Positions 52,581 to 61,201 of a stretch of DNA of 64,000 nt are shown here, one piece after another (within the stretch, counting starts at the first letter, position 1; every line of letters begins with the position of its first letter). The notes beneath the pieces are model-generated. The model was given only the letters and a program-made list of their open reading frames with translations, made no database searches and was not told where the DNA came from. This stretch comes from Bradyrhizobium sp. CCGE-LA001 (lineage in GTDB: Bacteria > Pseudomonadota > Alphaproteobacteria > Rhizobiales > Xanthobacteraceae). The stretch lies in assembly GCF_000296215.2 (NCBI RefSeq), contig NZ_CP013949.1:7371501-7435500 (forward strand), written 5' to 3'. The translations under genes were made by a program, and so were the position numbers.

Positions 52581-52665
52581 TGGGTTCTCCGTTGATGCAG
52601 GATCGATATCGGACGTCGGGCGCCCACGCGTCTGCTTGCGATCGACGCGGGGCGCGAGGCGAAGA

Positions 52666-53454
52666 CTATACCGTTCTGCGCCAGGGGATAAGCATCGACA
52701 CCCGCTGCTTGTACTGCCGGTACTCGTCGCCGAAGAGAGCGACGAGGTCGCGTTCCTCCAGCGCGATGCCGACGAAGATGTAGAGCGTGGTCACGACGGC
52801 GAACAGCAGATGGCCTGCGGTCATGACCGGTGCCGCCCAGAACGCGATGATGAAGCCGAGATAGATCGGATGGCGCACGAATTTGTAGAGTAGCGGCGTC
52901 TTGAAGCGCGGCGCCTCCGCCTCCTTGCCGACGAGATGATTGGTCACCTGATGCAGGCCGAACAACTCGAAATGGTTGATGATGAAGGTCGAGGTGAACA
53001 CCAGCACCCAGCCCGCAAAGGCCAGCGTGACCACCGTCACGGCGAGATCGGGGTTCTGGACCTCCCATATGACCGCCGGCAGCGGACGCCACTGCCAGAA
53101 CAGGAGGAGCAATGACAGGCTCGCCAGCAACACATAGGTGCTGCGCTCGACAGGCCTCGGGACGAACTGCGTCCACCACGCCTTGAAGCCCTGGCGCGCC
53201 ATCACGCTGTGCTGGATCGCAAACAGCGCCATCAGCAGGAGATTGACGATGATAGCTTCAAACGGCGGCGTCGCGGTTCCCGTGTCGATGGTCTTCGGCA
53301 CCACCAGCCCCATGACGAAGCCGATAGCGTAGAGAATGGTCACGAAAAACACGACATATGCCGCAATTCCGTACAGAAAGGCGATGAACTTGAAAATGCG
53401 TGAGCCCGCAACCTCCGGGCCGATCGAATGAACTTGGTGCTCAATCTGGGACAT
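52666..53454 (-). CDS. mddA: Methanethiol S-methyltransferase (MddA-type, NnrU/ICMT-like fold)
   Basis: A 262-residue integral membrane methyltransferase with about five or six helices. The N terminus FLYGIAAYVVFFVTILYAIG, the FAIQHSVMARQGFKAWWTQF stretch, RPVERSTYVLLASLSLLLLF and the C-terminal region YKFVRHPIYLGFIIAFWAAP with EERDLVALFGDEYRQYKQRV match MddA proteins, which methylate methanethiol to dimethyl sulfide using S-adenosylmethionine. The RHPIYLG and EERD segments form the cofactor pocket seen in the isoprenylcysteine methyltransferase fold. ATG 53454 has GGAG upstream. It is divergent from the copy-2 regulator with 134 bases between, and is followed by the GFA gene. Confidence 0.87.
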   Translation of the reverse strand: MSQIEHQVHSIGPEVAGSRIFKFIAFLYGIAAYVVFFVTILYAIGFVMGLVVPKTIDTGTATPPFEAIIVNLLLMALFAIQHSVMARQGFKAWWTQFVPRPVERSTYVLLASLSLLLLFWQWRPLPAVIWEVQNPDLAVTVVTLAFAGWVLVFTSTFIINHFELFGLHQVTNHLVGKEAEAPRFKTPLLYKFVRHPIYLGFIIAFWAAPVMTAGHLLFAVVTTLYIFVGIALEERDLVALFGDEYRQYKQRVSMLIPWRRTV

Positions 53455-53588
53455 GAAAAGCTCCGTTGTGCAAAAGCAGCGGCAATCCATTGGTCGGCGC
53501 ACCCTGCACCCGCGACGGGGACAAGACTTTCGCGGACGGTTTATTTTCGCCTGAGACGCCTTTGATTTTAGCTTGAGACGACAAGAAC

Positions 53589-55151
53589 GTGCGATTTCGC
53601 TTTGAAAACAACGTGCTCGACGGCGACTTGCGGGAGCTCACGCGCGACGGGGCGGCCGTGCCGCTGCAGCCGCAAGTGTTCGATCTGTTGCTCTATCTGG
53701 TCGCGCAACGCGCGCGAGTGGTCAGCAAGGATGACCTGATCAGCCAGATCTGGAGCGACCGCATCGTCTCGGACTCCGCACTCAACAGCCGGATCAACGC
53801 CGCGCGCAAGGCGATCGGTGACGACGGCGTGACCCAGCGGCTGATCAAGACCATCCCGCGCAAGGGTTTTCGTTTCGTCGGGGACATCCGTGAAGACATC
53901 CGCGAAAACCCGGCAGCTTCGCCTGCGCAGGCTGAATCGGCTCCTGCCCGGCCGCGCACGGCGGCGGACCGCCCGGCTGTCGCAGTGCTCGCCTTCGAGA
54001 ACATGAGCGGCGATCCCGAGCAGGATTATTTCGGCGACGGAATCAGCGAGGACATCCTGACCGCGCTGTCGAAACAGCGCTGGTTTATGGTGATCGCCCG
54101 CAATTCGTCTTTCACCTACAAGGGACGCGCGGTCCACATCAGGCAGGTCGCCGAGGAACTCGGCGTCCGCTACATCGTCGAAGGCAGCGTTCGCAAGGCG
54201 GGAAACCGGGTGCGTATCACCGCCCAGCTCAACGACGCTGCGTCAGGGAGCCATCTCTGGGCCGAACGTTATGACCGCGACTTGGTCGACGTCTTCGCCG
54301 TGCAGGACGAGATCACCAACGCGATCGTCGCAGCCATCGAGCCGCAGATCCTTGCTGCGGAGGATTTCCGCGCGAAGCGCAAGCCGCCGGCGAGCCTCGA
54401 TGCATGGGACCTGCTGATGCGGGCGTTGTCGCATTACTGGCGCGTAACGCGTGGGGATCACGAGGCCGCCCGGGCGTTGCTTGAGCGCGCCATCGGGATC
54501 GACCCGAATTATGGCCAGGCCCTCTCGGTGCTGGCAGCGAACCACATGTTCGGCGTGCATCTCGGCTGGGCCGAGCTTGCCGCGGTGGCACCGGCCGCGG
54601 AAGCCGCCGCGCTCGCGGCCGTTCGCTGCGACCATGAGGACGCCTGGGCGCATGCCGCGCTCGGCAGCGTCTGCTTCTCGACCCGCAGGCTGCCCGACGC
54701 ACTGTCCGAGTTCGAGCAGGCGCTCGCGCTCAATCCAAACTTCTCGCTGGCGCAGGGCTATTACGCGCTGGCCTTGTCCTATGCCGGACGCACGAAGGAG
54801 TCATTCGAGGCAGCGCAGAAGGCCATCCGGCTCTCGCCGCGCGATCCCTCGCTCGCGATCTATCACGGCATCGCCGCCTATGCGCGCTTCACCGAGCGGC
54901 ACTATGACGAGGCGATCGCGCTGGCGCGCGAGGCCATCCGCCACCGCGGCGACCTCACCGGCGCCTATCGCGTGCTCGCGGTCTCCGCCGGCATGACCGG
55001 AGACGGGATGCTGGCGGAGATGGCGCTGGGCGAGCTCCGCCGCACCCAGCCCGGCATCTCGCTGCACTGGATCGCGACGCAATTGCCGTGGGCCAATGAC
55101 GCTGACCGCGAGCACTATCTGGAAGGATTCCGCCGGGCGGGCCTGCGGTAG
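53589..55151 (+). CDS. Winged-helix / TolB-like / TPR regulator (CadC-like), copy 2
   Basis: A 520-residue paralogue of the protein at 50584-52143. Shared stretches include INAARKAIGDDGVTQRLIKT, VLAFENMSGDPEQDYFGDGI, SHLWAERYDRDLVDVFAVQD and the TPR half. It starts VRFRFENNVLDGDLREL with a GTG 53589. The winged helix covers about 1-95. It lies divergent from mddA with a 134-base gap, an arrangement that suggests it controls mddA and the GFA gene. It has no transmembrane segment, so, unlike true CadC, it should be cytoplasmic. Confidence 0.87.
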   Translation: MRFRFENNVLDGDLRELTRDGAAVPLQPQVFDLLLYLVAQRARVVSKDDLISQIWSDRIVSDSALNSRINAARKAIGDDGVTQRLIKTIPRKGFRFVGDIREDIRENPAASPAQAESAPARPRTAADRPAVAVLAFENMSGDPEQDYFGDGISEDILTALSKQRWFMVIARNSSFTYKGRAVHIRQVAEELGVRYIVEGSVRKAGNRVRITAQLNDAASGSHLWAERYDRDLVDVFAVQDEITNAIVAAIEPQILAAEDFRAKRKPPASLDAWDLLMRALSHYWRVTRGDHEAARALLERAIGIDPNYGQALSVLAANHMFGVHLGWAELAAVAPAAEAAALAAVRCDHEDAWAHAALGSVCFSTRRLPDALSEFEQALALNPNFSLAQGYYALALSYAGRTKESFEAAQKAIRLSPRDPSLAIYHGIAAYARFTERHYDEAIALAREAIRHRGDLTGAYRVLAVSAGMTGDGMLAEMALGELRRTQPGISLHWIATQLPWANDADREHYLEGFRRAGLR

Positions 55152-55471
55152 ACCGCCGAAAGCCCAGCTACGTCGCGCGCTTGCCGCGCAAATGCACCAC
55201 CGCCGGCTTGCCGCGACGCTGTGTCGCTAGTCGCGGCTCCATGTCGGCCAACGACCGACCCGACGACCGCCCCGGCGATAAGAGCCGATTCATCAAAATA
55301 GGACGCGCTGTACATTTTTTGTGCGAACGCTGTCGAGACTTTCATCTTGCGGCGCCGAACGGGACTGTGTGAGCCTCGACATTGGATGGGGAATGGGATG
55401 GGCCTGCCGTCGCTTTTGCGCGCGAGCGTTGCGAAGCGTCTACGGCTGGTCTCGCTTGGGAAAGATACGAC
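55152..55471. other. Gap between regulator copy 2 and the second importer
   Basis: The 320 bases hold the promoter region of the importer operon. A GTACATTTTTTGTGCGAA stretch (about 55311-55328) stands out as A/T-rich. I see no hairpin terminator and no clear gene other than the low-confidence small frame at 55168-55293. Confidence 0.5.
55168..55293 (-). CDS. Possible small protein (low confidence)
   Basis: A 41-residue basic frame, ATG to TAG, ending PRLATQRRGKPAVVHLRGKRAT. That end reads like a genuine protein tail and has high third-position G+C. There is no ribosome-binding site before ATG 55293 and I do not recognise a family. It may be a small gene or the worn end of an older gene. Confidence 0.28.
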   Translation of the reverse strand: MNRLLSPGRSSGRSLADMEPRLATQRRGKPAVVHLRGKRAT

Positions 55472-57022
55472 ATGCCAAAACGAGTGTTGCTTGGTCTCCT
55501 CCTGGCTTGCGGCCTCACGGTGCCCGCACTGGCGCAAGAGCCGAAAACGGGAGGCGTGATCAATGCCGTGATCCAGCCCGAGCCGCCCGGCCTGATGCTT
55601 GCGCAGGTCCAGAACGGCCCGACCCAGATGGTGTCGGGCAATATCTTCGAGGGGCTCTTGCGCTACAGCCCCAAGCTCGAGCCTCTGCCTGAGCTTGCCG
55701 AGAGCTGGAGCGTGAGCGAGGACGCCAAAACCTACAGCTTCAAGCTCAGGAAGGGCGTGACCTGGCATGACGGCAAGCCATTCACGGCCGCCGACGTGCT
55801 GTTCTCGATCGAGATGCTGAAGCAGACGCATGCCCGCGCCCGCACCAACCTGGCGCAGGTCGACAAGATCGAGGCACCCGACGACCATACGGTGGTCTTC
55901 ACCCTGAAGCAGCCGTTCGGCCCGTTCCTCGGCATCTTCGAGGTCGGCTCGATGCCGATGGTGCCGAAGCATCTCTATGAAGGCACCGACTGGAAGACCA
56001 ACCCCTACAACAACGCGCCCATCGGCACCGGCCCCTTCATGTTCAGGGAATGGCAGAAGGGCTCGTTCATCCGCCTGGTCAAGAACCCGAACTATTACGA
56101 GAAGGGCAAGCCCTATATCGACGAGATCTACTGGCAGATCATTCCCGACGCCGCGGCGCGCTCGGTGGCGTTCGAGACAGGCAAGGTCGACGTGCTGCCC
56201 GGCGGCTCGGTCGAGAATTTCGACGTGCCGCGCCTGTCCAAGCTGAAGGACACCTGCGTTACCGGCGCCGGCTGGGAGTTCTTCTCGCCGCTGGCTTGGC
56301 TGTGGCTCAACAACCGTCAGGGACCGCTCGCCGACAAGCGGGTGCGGCAGGCGATCATGTATGCGATCGATCGCGACTTCGCCAAGGACGTGATCTGGAA
56401 CGGGCTCGGCAAGGTCGCGACCGGCCCGTCGGCCTCGACCATCAAATACTACACCGACGACGTGAAGAAATACCCATACGACCCGGCCAAGGCCAAGGCG
56501 CTGCTGAAGGAAGCCGGCTACAAGGGCGAGAAGATCCGCCTGCTGCCGCTCGCTTATGGCGAGACCTGGCAACGCTGGGGCGAGGCCGTGAAGCAGAACC
56601 TGCAGGACGTCGGCATCAACATCGAGACGATCGCCACCGACGTTGCCGGCGGCAACCAGAAGATCGGCGACTGGGACTACGACATCGCCTTCACCTATCT
56701 CTACCAGTATGGCGATCCCGCGCTCGGCGTCGGCCGCAACTACATCTCCAGCAACATCGCGAAGGGACAGGTCTTCAACAACGTCGAGGGCTATTCCAAC
56801 CCGGAGATCGACAAGCTGTTCGCCGACGGCGCGGTTGCGACGCCGGACTCCAAGCGCAAGGAGATCTACGAGAAGGCGCAGAAGATCCTGGTCGAGGACG
56901 TGCCGGTGGCCTGGATGCTGGAGCTGCAATTCCCGACGATCACGCGGTGCAAGGTCAAGAACCTGATCACCACGGGCATCGGGGTCAATGACGGCTTCAA
57001 GGACGCATGGCTCGACAAGTGA
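55472..57022 (+). CDS. ABC importer periplasmic binding protein, family 5 (second importer)
   Basis: A 516-residue periplasmic binding protein of the peptide/nickel family 5, with a signal peptide (PKRVLLGLLLACGLTVPALAQ, cleavage near residue 22). Family segments are SENIF-like VSGNIFEGLLRYSPKLEP, YSFKLRKGVTWHDGKPFTAADVLFS and DKRVRQAIMYAIDRDFAK. It shares only family-level similarity with the two receptors at 19612-23065. ATG 55472 has GGGAAAG about 8 bases upstream; the frame is open back to 55382 without a signal. It is the first gene of a complete importer operon. The ligand is unknown. Confidence 0.9.
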   Translation: MPKRVLLGLLLACGLTVPALAQEPKTGGVINAVIQPEPPGLMLAQVQNGPTQMVSGNIFEGLLRYSPKLEPLPELAESWSVSEDAKTYSFKLRKGVTWHDGKPFTAADVLFSIEMLKQTHARARTNLAQVDKIEAPDDHTVVFTLKQPFGPFLGIFEVGSMPMVPKHLYEGTDWKTNPYNNAPIGTGPFMFREWQKGSFIRLVKNPNYYEKGKPYIDEIYWQIIPDAAARSVAFETGKVDVLPGGSVENFDVPRLSKLKDTCVTGAGWEFFSPLAWLWLNNRQGPLADKRVRQAIMYAIDRDFAKDVIWNGLGKVATGPSASTIKYYTDDVKKYPYDPAKAKALLKEAGYKGEKIRLLPLAYGETWQRWGEAVKQNLQDVGINIETIATDVAGGNQKIGDWDYDIAFTYLYQYGDPALGVGRNYISSNIAKGQVFNNVEGYSNPEIDKLFADGAVATPDSKRKEIYEKAQKILVEDVPVAWMLELQFPTITRCKVKNLITTGIGVNDGFKDAWLDK

Positions 57023-57030
57023 TGGGGGTG

Positions 57031-57065
57031 CTCCTTTCCCTTTCCCCGCTTGCGGGGAGAGGGAG
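57031..57065 (+). repeat. Short hairpin of repeat family E, between binding-protein and permease genes
   Basis: CTCCTTTCCCTTTCCCCGC pairs with GCGGGGAGAGGGAG over a TT loop. It lies 9 bases after the receptor stop codon and 50 bases before the DppB-like start, so it is transcribed inside the operon. A related hairpin pair stands at the equivalent place in the first importer operon (19429-19590). Confidence 0.7.
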
Positions 57066-57114
57066 CTCACCGTCACCCCGGCTCGAGTTCACGCCACAAG
57101 ATATGACGCACTAG

Positions 57115-58086
57115 ATGCTCTCCTTCGTCGCTCAGCGTGTCGTGAAGGGCGTGATCGTCCTGCTCGCGATCGTCGTTCTCAATTTCTTCCTGATCCGGCT
57201 TGCGCCCGGCGACCCCGCGATCGTGATGGCGGGCGAGGCCGGCGCCAGCGACCAGGTCTTCGTCAAGCAACTCCGGGAAAAGTTCGGCCTCGACAAGCCG
57301 CTGCCGGAGCAGCTTTTCATCTACGTCAAGGGCGTCGTCAGCCTCGACCTCGGTTTCTCTTTCCGACAGCAGGCGCCGGTCGCAAAGCTGATCGGCGAAC
57401 GGCTGCCGGCGACGCTGCTGCTGACGCTGACCGCGTTTGCGATCTCGCTCATGCTCGGCATTCTCTTCGGCAGCTTCGCCGCGCGCTTTGCCGGAACCTT
57501 CCTCGACACCGCCATCACCGTGTTCGCGCTGATCTTTTACGCCATGCCGATCTTCTGGGTGGCGCTGATGGGCATCCTGCTGTTCTCGGTCACCATGGAT
57601 TGGCTGCCGAGCTTCGGCTACGAGACCGTCGGCGCCAATCTCACCGGCTTCGCCCACGCGGTCGACGTCGCAAAGCACCTGATCATGCCGGCGATGACGC
57701 TCGGCCTGTTCTTCATGGCGACTTATACCCGCATGACGCGCGCCTCGATGCTGGAGGTGAAGCGGCTCGATTTCGTCAAGACGGCGCGCGCCAAGGGTCT
57801 CTCGGATGCTGTGATCCAGCGCCGCCACGTGCTGCGCAATGCGCTGCTGCCTGTGGTGACGCTCGCCGGCGTGCATTCCGGCACCTTGATCGGCGGTGCC
57901 GTCATCACCGAGACCGTGTTCGCCTGGCCCGGGATCGGCCGCCTGATGTACGACGCGCTGCTCCAACGCGACTACAATCTGCTGCTCGGCGTCTTCGTGA
58001 TCTGCTCCGCCATGGTGCTGATCTTCAACCTCATCACCGACCTCGTCTATCGCCTGGTCGATCCGCGCATCGAATTCGCCTCATGA
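57115..58086 (+). CDS. Peptide-type ABC importer permease (DppB-like), second importer
   Basis: A 323-residue inner-membrane permease with six helices. It starts LSFVAQRVVKGVIVLLAIVV, has LIRLAPGDPAIVMAGE and the EAA loop RLDFVKTARAKGLSDAVIQR, and ends LVYRLVDPRIEF, as expected for DppB. ATG 57115 follows CACTAG and has no good ribosome-binding site, so expression may depend on read-through from the receptor gene. It overlaps the DppC-like gene by 4 bases. Confidence 0.9.
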   Translation: MLSFVAQRVVKGVIVLLAIVVLNFFLIRLAPGDPAIVMAGEAGASDQVFVKQLREKFGLDKPLPEQLFIYVKGVVSLDLGFSFRQQAPVAKLIGERLPATLLLTLTAFAISLMLGILFGSFAARFAGTFLDTAITVFALIFYAMPIFWVALMGILLFSVTMDWLPSFGYETVGANLTGFAHAVDVAKHLIMPAMTLGLFFMATYTRMTRASMLEVKRLDFVKTARAKGLSDAVIQRRHVLRNALLPVVTLAGVHSGTLIGGAVITETVFAWPGIGRLMYDALLQRDYNLLLGVFVICSAMVLIFNLITDLVYRLVDPRIEFAS

Positions 58087-58922
58087 AACAGTTCTGGAAA
58101 TCGATGCTGAAGAGCCCGAGCGGCGTCATCGGGCTCGTCATCCTGTTCCTCGCGATCGCGGTCGCCTTGTTCGGACCGATGTTCTTCCCGAACTCGCCCT
58201 GGCGCATGGTGCAGCGGCCGTTCCTGCCGCCGTTCACGCTGTCGACCGTGCCACTCGGCACCGACGCGCTCGGCCGCGACGTCTTTGCCGGCATGATCTT
58301 CGGCGCACGCGTCTCGCTGCTGGTCGGCCTGGTCTCGACGCTGGTCGCGCTGGTCGTCGGCGTGCCGATCGGGGCGATGGCCGGCTATTTCGGCGGCAAG
58401 GTCGACGACGCCTTGATGCGCTTCACCGAATTCTTCCAGACCATTCCGAGCTTCGCGCTGGCGATCGTCCTGGTCGCAATCCTTCAGCCGTCGATCTATT
58501 CGATCGTGGCCTCGATCGCCTTGGTGAGCTGGCCGCCGGTGGCGCGCCTCGTGCGCGGCGAGGTGCTGTCGCTGCGCACGCGCGAATATGTCCAGGCCGC
58601 GGTGGTTACCGGCCAGAGCAACAGCTGGATCATCCTGCGCGAGATCCTGCCGAACGCACTGTCGCCGGTGATCGTGCTGGCCTCGTTGATGGTGGCGACC
58701 GCAATCCTGCTGGAATCCTCGCTGTCATTCCTCGGCCTCGGCGATCCCAATCTGATCTCCTGGGGCTACATGGTCGGCGCCGGCCGCACGGTGATCCGGC
58801 AGGCCTGGTGGATCACTGTGTTTCCCGGCGTCGCCATCCTGATCTCGGTGCTCGGCCTCAATCTGATCGGCGAAGGCCTCAACGACGCGCTCAATCCGCG
58901 CCTGTCGCGGGAGGGCCGTTGA
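58083..58922 (+). CDS. Peptide-type ABC importer permease (DppC-like), second importer
   Basis: A 279-residue inner-membrane permease. It has the DppC hallmark GTDALGRDVFAGMIFGARVS and the loop SLRTREYVQAAVVTGQSNSW, with about six helices. It overlaps the DppB-like gene by 4 bases and its stop codon overlaps the ATPase start (TGATG). Confidence 0.9.
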   Translation: MKQFWKSMLKSPSGVIGLVILFLAIAVALFGPMFFPNSPWRMVQRPFLPPFTLSTVPLGTDALGRDVFAGMIFGARVSLLVGLVSTLVALVVGVPIGAMAGYFGGKVDDALMRFTEFFQTIPSFALAIVLVAILQPSIYSIVASIALVSWPPVARLVRGEVLSLRTREYVQAAVVTGQSNSWIILREILPNALSPVIVLASLMVATAILLESSLSFLGLGDPNLISWGYMVGAGRTVIRQAWWITVFPGVAILISVLGLNLIGEGLNDALNPRLSREGR

Positions 58923-60544
58923 TGATGACCGCTCCGCCCGCCGTCTCGATCAGGAACCTGAGGATCGCGCTGCCCAAGGGCGCCGAGCGTCCGTTCGCCG
59001 TCGACGGGGTCTCGCTCGATTTGCGGCCCGGGAAGATCGTCTGCGTGGTCGGCGAGTCCGGCTCCGGCAAGTCGATGTGCGCGCATGCGTTGATGGGCCT
59101 GCTGCCGGACACGGTGTCGGTCACATCAGGCGAGATACAGTTCGAGGGCCGCGACCTCCTCAAGCTCGACGACGACGGCTGGCGCGACCTGCGCGGCCGC
59201 CGGCTCGCGATGATCTTCCAGGAGCCGATGACCGCGCTCAATCCGTTGATGCGGATCGGCGATCAGATGGCGGAGATGTTCGAGGCGCACGGCCTGCTGA
59301 CGCCGAAGGAGCGGCGCGCGAAAGCGCTCGCCTTGGCGCGCGAGGTCGGCCTGCCCGACCCCGAGCGCATCGTGCGTGCCTATCCGCACCAGCTCTCCGG
59401 CGGCCAGCGCCAGCGCGCCATGATCGCGATGGCGCTGGCGCTCGAGCCGGCCGTGCTGGTCGCGGACGAGCCGACCACCGCGCTCGACGTCACCACGCAG
59501 GCGCAGATCCTGAAGCTGATCCGCAATCTCCAGCGCAACCGCAACATGGCGGTGATGTTCATCACCCACGACTTTGGCGTGGTCGCCGACATCGCGGACC
59601 AGGTCGTGGTGCTCCGGCATGGCAAGGTGGTCGAGGAAGGCCCGGCGGCGACCATATTCAGCGGGCCGCAGCACGACTACACCAAGGCCCTGCTCGCCGC
59701 CGTGCCGTCGATGGATCCGCCCGTCCGCACGCCGCTGGATGACCAGGCGCGGGCGGTCGAGGTGATCGGGCTGGACAAGACTTATGTCACCTCAGGCGGC
59801 TGGTTTCGCGAGGACCGCCGCGTCGATGCGGCGCGCGCGGTCAATTTCAACATCCTCAAGGGCGAGACGCTCGGCCTCGTCGGCGAATCCGGCTCCGGCA
59901 AATCGTCGGTCGCGCGCCTCGTGATGCGGTTGATCGAGGCCGATCGCGGCACGGTGCGGATCGGCGAGACCGACCTCACCTCGCTGTCCGGCAAGGCGCT
60001 GCGCGCCGAGCGCCATCGCATCCAGATGATCTTTCAGGATCCGTTCGCCTCGCTCAATCCGCGTCGCAAGATCGGTCACATCATCGCCGACGGGCCGATC
60101 GCGGCCGGCACCGATCCGCGGGTTGCATTCGACCGCGCCCGCGATCTCCTCAGGATGGTCGGCCTGGACGCCGGCGCGCTCGAACGCTATCCGCACGAAT
60201 TCTCCGGTGGCCAACGCCAGCGCATCGGCATTGCGCGCGCGCTCGCGCTCGAACCCGAGATCATCGTCGCGGACGAGGCCGTCTCCGCACTCGACGTCTC
60301 CGTGCAAGCGCAAGTGTTGAATCTGCTCGAAGATCTCAAGGCGCGGCTCGGCCTCTCGATGCTGTTCATCACCCACGACTTGCGCGTCGCCGCACAGATC
60401 TGTGATCGGATAGCAGTGATGCAACGCGGCGCCATCGTGGAGCTGAAGCCCACCGCGCAACTCTTTGCCGCGCCCGAGCATGCCTACACGCGCGAGTTGC
60501 TCGCGGCAGTGCCGGGACGAAAGGAACGAGCACCGGCGGCATGA
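58922..60544 (+). CDS. Peptide-type ABC importer double ATPase (DppD-DppF fusion)
   Basis: A 540-residue protein with two complete nucleotide-binding domains, so one chain replaces the usual DppD and DppF pair (as in GsiA-type transporters). Domain 1 (about 5-255) has Walker A GESGSGKS at 44-51, signature LSGGQRQRAMIAMALAL and Walker B VLVADEPTTALD. Domain 2 (about 275-530) has Walker A GESGSGKSS, signature FSGGQRQRIGIARALAL and Walker B IIVADEAVSALD. Both catalytic glutamates are kept, so both sites should hydrolyse ATP. It starts at ATG 58922; ATG 58925 is an alternative. It completes the importer operon begun at 55472. Confidence 0.93.
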   Translation: MMTAPPAVSIRNLRIALPKGAERPFAVDGVSLDLRPGKIVCVVGESGSGKSMCAHALMGLLPDTVSVTSGEIQFEGRDLLKLDDDGWRDLRGRRLAMIFQEPMTALNPLMRIGDQMAEMFEAHGLLTPKERRAKALALAREVGLPDPERIVRAYPHQLSGGQRQRAMIAMALALEPAVLVADEPTTALDVTTQAQILKLIRNLQRNRNMAVMFITHDFGVVADIADQVVVLRHGKVVEEGPAATIFSGPQHDYTKALLAAVPSMDPPVRTPLDDQARAVEVIGLDKTYVTSGGWFREDRRVDAARAVNFNILKGETLGLVGESGSGKSSVARLVMRLIEADRGTVRIGETDLTSLSGKALRAERHRIQMIFQDPFASLNPRRKIGHIIADGPIAAGTDPRVAFDRARDLLRMVGLDAGALERYPHEFSGGQRQRIGIARALALEPEIIVADEAVSALDVSVQAQVLNLLEDLKARLGLSMLFITHDLRVAAQICDRIAVMQRGAIVELKPTAQLFAAPEHAYTRELLAAVPGRKERAPAA

Positions 60545-60549
60545 GACGG

Positions 60550-60588
60550 GTTTCGTTCCGGTATCCGGCTCCGCTGTAGGAACGAAAC
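60550..60588 (+). terminator. Hairpin after the second importer operon
   Basis: Perfect 10-bp arms GTTTCGTTCC and GGAACGAAAC around a 19-base loop, beginning 5 bases after the double-ATPase stop. The U-run is weak (only TTTTAT 12 bases on), so it may act more as an RNA-stabilising end than as an efficient intrinsic terminator. Confidence 0.55.
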
Positions 60589-60711
60589 AATCACGGGCAT
60601 TTTATCCCTCGTGACCGACCGGACGGCAGCGAACGCAAGGTCGGCACCCCACATCCGAATGAAATGATTTCCATCATCTGATGATGGATGTTGCGATTAA
60701 TTGGAGCCGAC

Positions 60712-60882
60712 ATGGGCCAGGTTATTCAGTTTGTCTCGAAGTCCGAGCGCGAGCGCATTCGTCTCATCCAGGAGGCACGCGCGATCTATGACAGCATCTT
60801 CCCGTCGGCTGATTCAGCAGGAAGCCCGCAGCAGAAGGCGATCGGTAGCGCGACCGGCGGCGACGTAGGAAATCTGGCGTGA
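60712..60882 (+). CDS. Small conserved hypothetical protein (MGQVIQF type)
   Basis: A 56-residue protein starting MGQVIQFVSKSERERIRLIQ, with a charged helix and then AIYDSIFPS. I recall similar short proteins in Bradyrhizobium genomes but know of no function. GGAG precedes ATG 60712 by 7 bases. Its TGA stop overlaps the GTG start of the next small gene, so the two are translationally coupled. Confidence 0.75.
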   Translation: MGQVIQFVSKSERERIRLIQEARAIYDSIFPSADSAGSPQQKAIGSATGGDVGNLA

Positions 60883-61088
60883 TCAAGATCATCGCCGTGC
60901 TGTGCAGTCTCTCGGCTCCGGGAAATTGTCACGAGCAGATCGTCACCACGTCGGACTTCGCCGACGTCTCGCTGCAATCGTGCCTGATGGGCGCGCCCCA
61001 GCTCGCCGAATGGATGAACCAGCATCCGGCCGAGCGCTTGGCGGGGTGGCGCTGCGTGATCGGGCAGCAGGCCCGCAGGGGCATCTGA
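60879..61088 (+). CDS. Small conserved hypothetical protein, coupled to the previous gene
   Basis: A 69-residue protein starting at GTG 60879 within the previous stop region. The first part (MIKIIAVLCSLSAPGNCHEQ) is hydrophobic and contains a cysteine pair (C9, C17), then DFADVSLQSCLMGAPQLAEW. It could be exported or membrane-associated. The function is unknown. The coupling with the MGQVIQF protein suggests they act together. Confidence 0.72.
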   Translation: MIKIIAVLCSLSAPGNCHEQIVTTSDFADVSLQSCLMGAPQLAEWMNQHPAERLAGWRCVIGQQARRGI

Positions 61089-61201
61089 GGTCCGAAGGGC
61101 GTCAAGGGCTGCTCACCGGAGGGCACGATCGCGTGAATCGTGACGGCGGCACTTCTCCAAGCTAGTATTGCATTCAGCTGCTTGGCAGAGGGGAAAGCCG
61201 G

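Noticed and set aside
55115..57076. A 653-codon minus-strand open frame opposite the second importer receptor
   Set aside because: The plus-strand receptor has a signal peptide and clear family motifs. The antisense product is a codon-bias shadow.
60579..60605. GGAAC motif downstream of the importer operon as a stress promoter
   Set aside because: It is the right arm of a perfect hairpin, and no GTT box lies at the proper distance.
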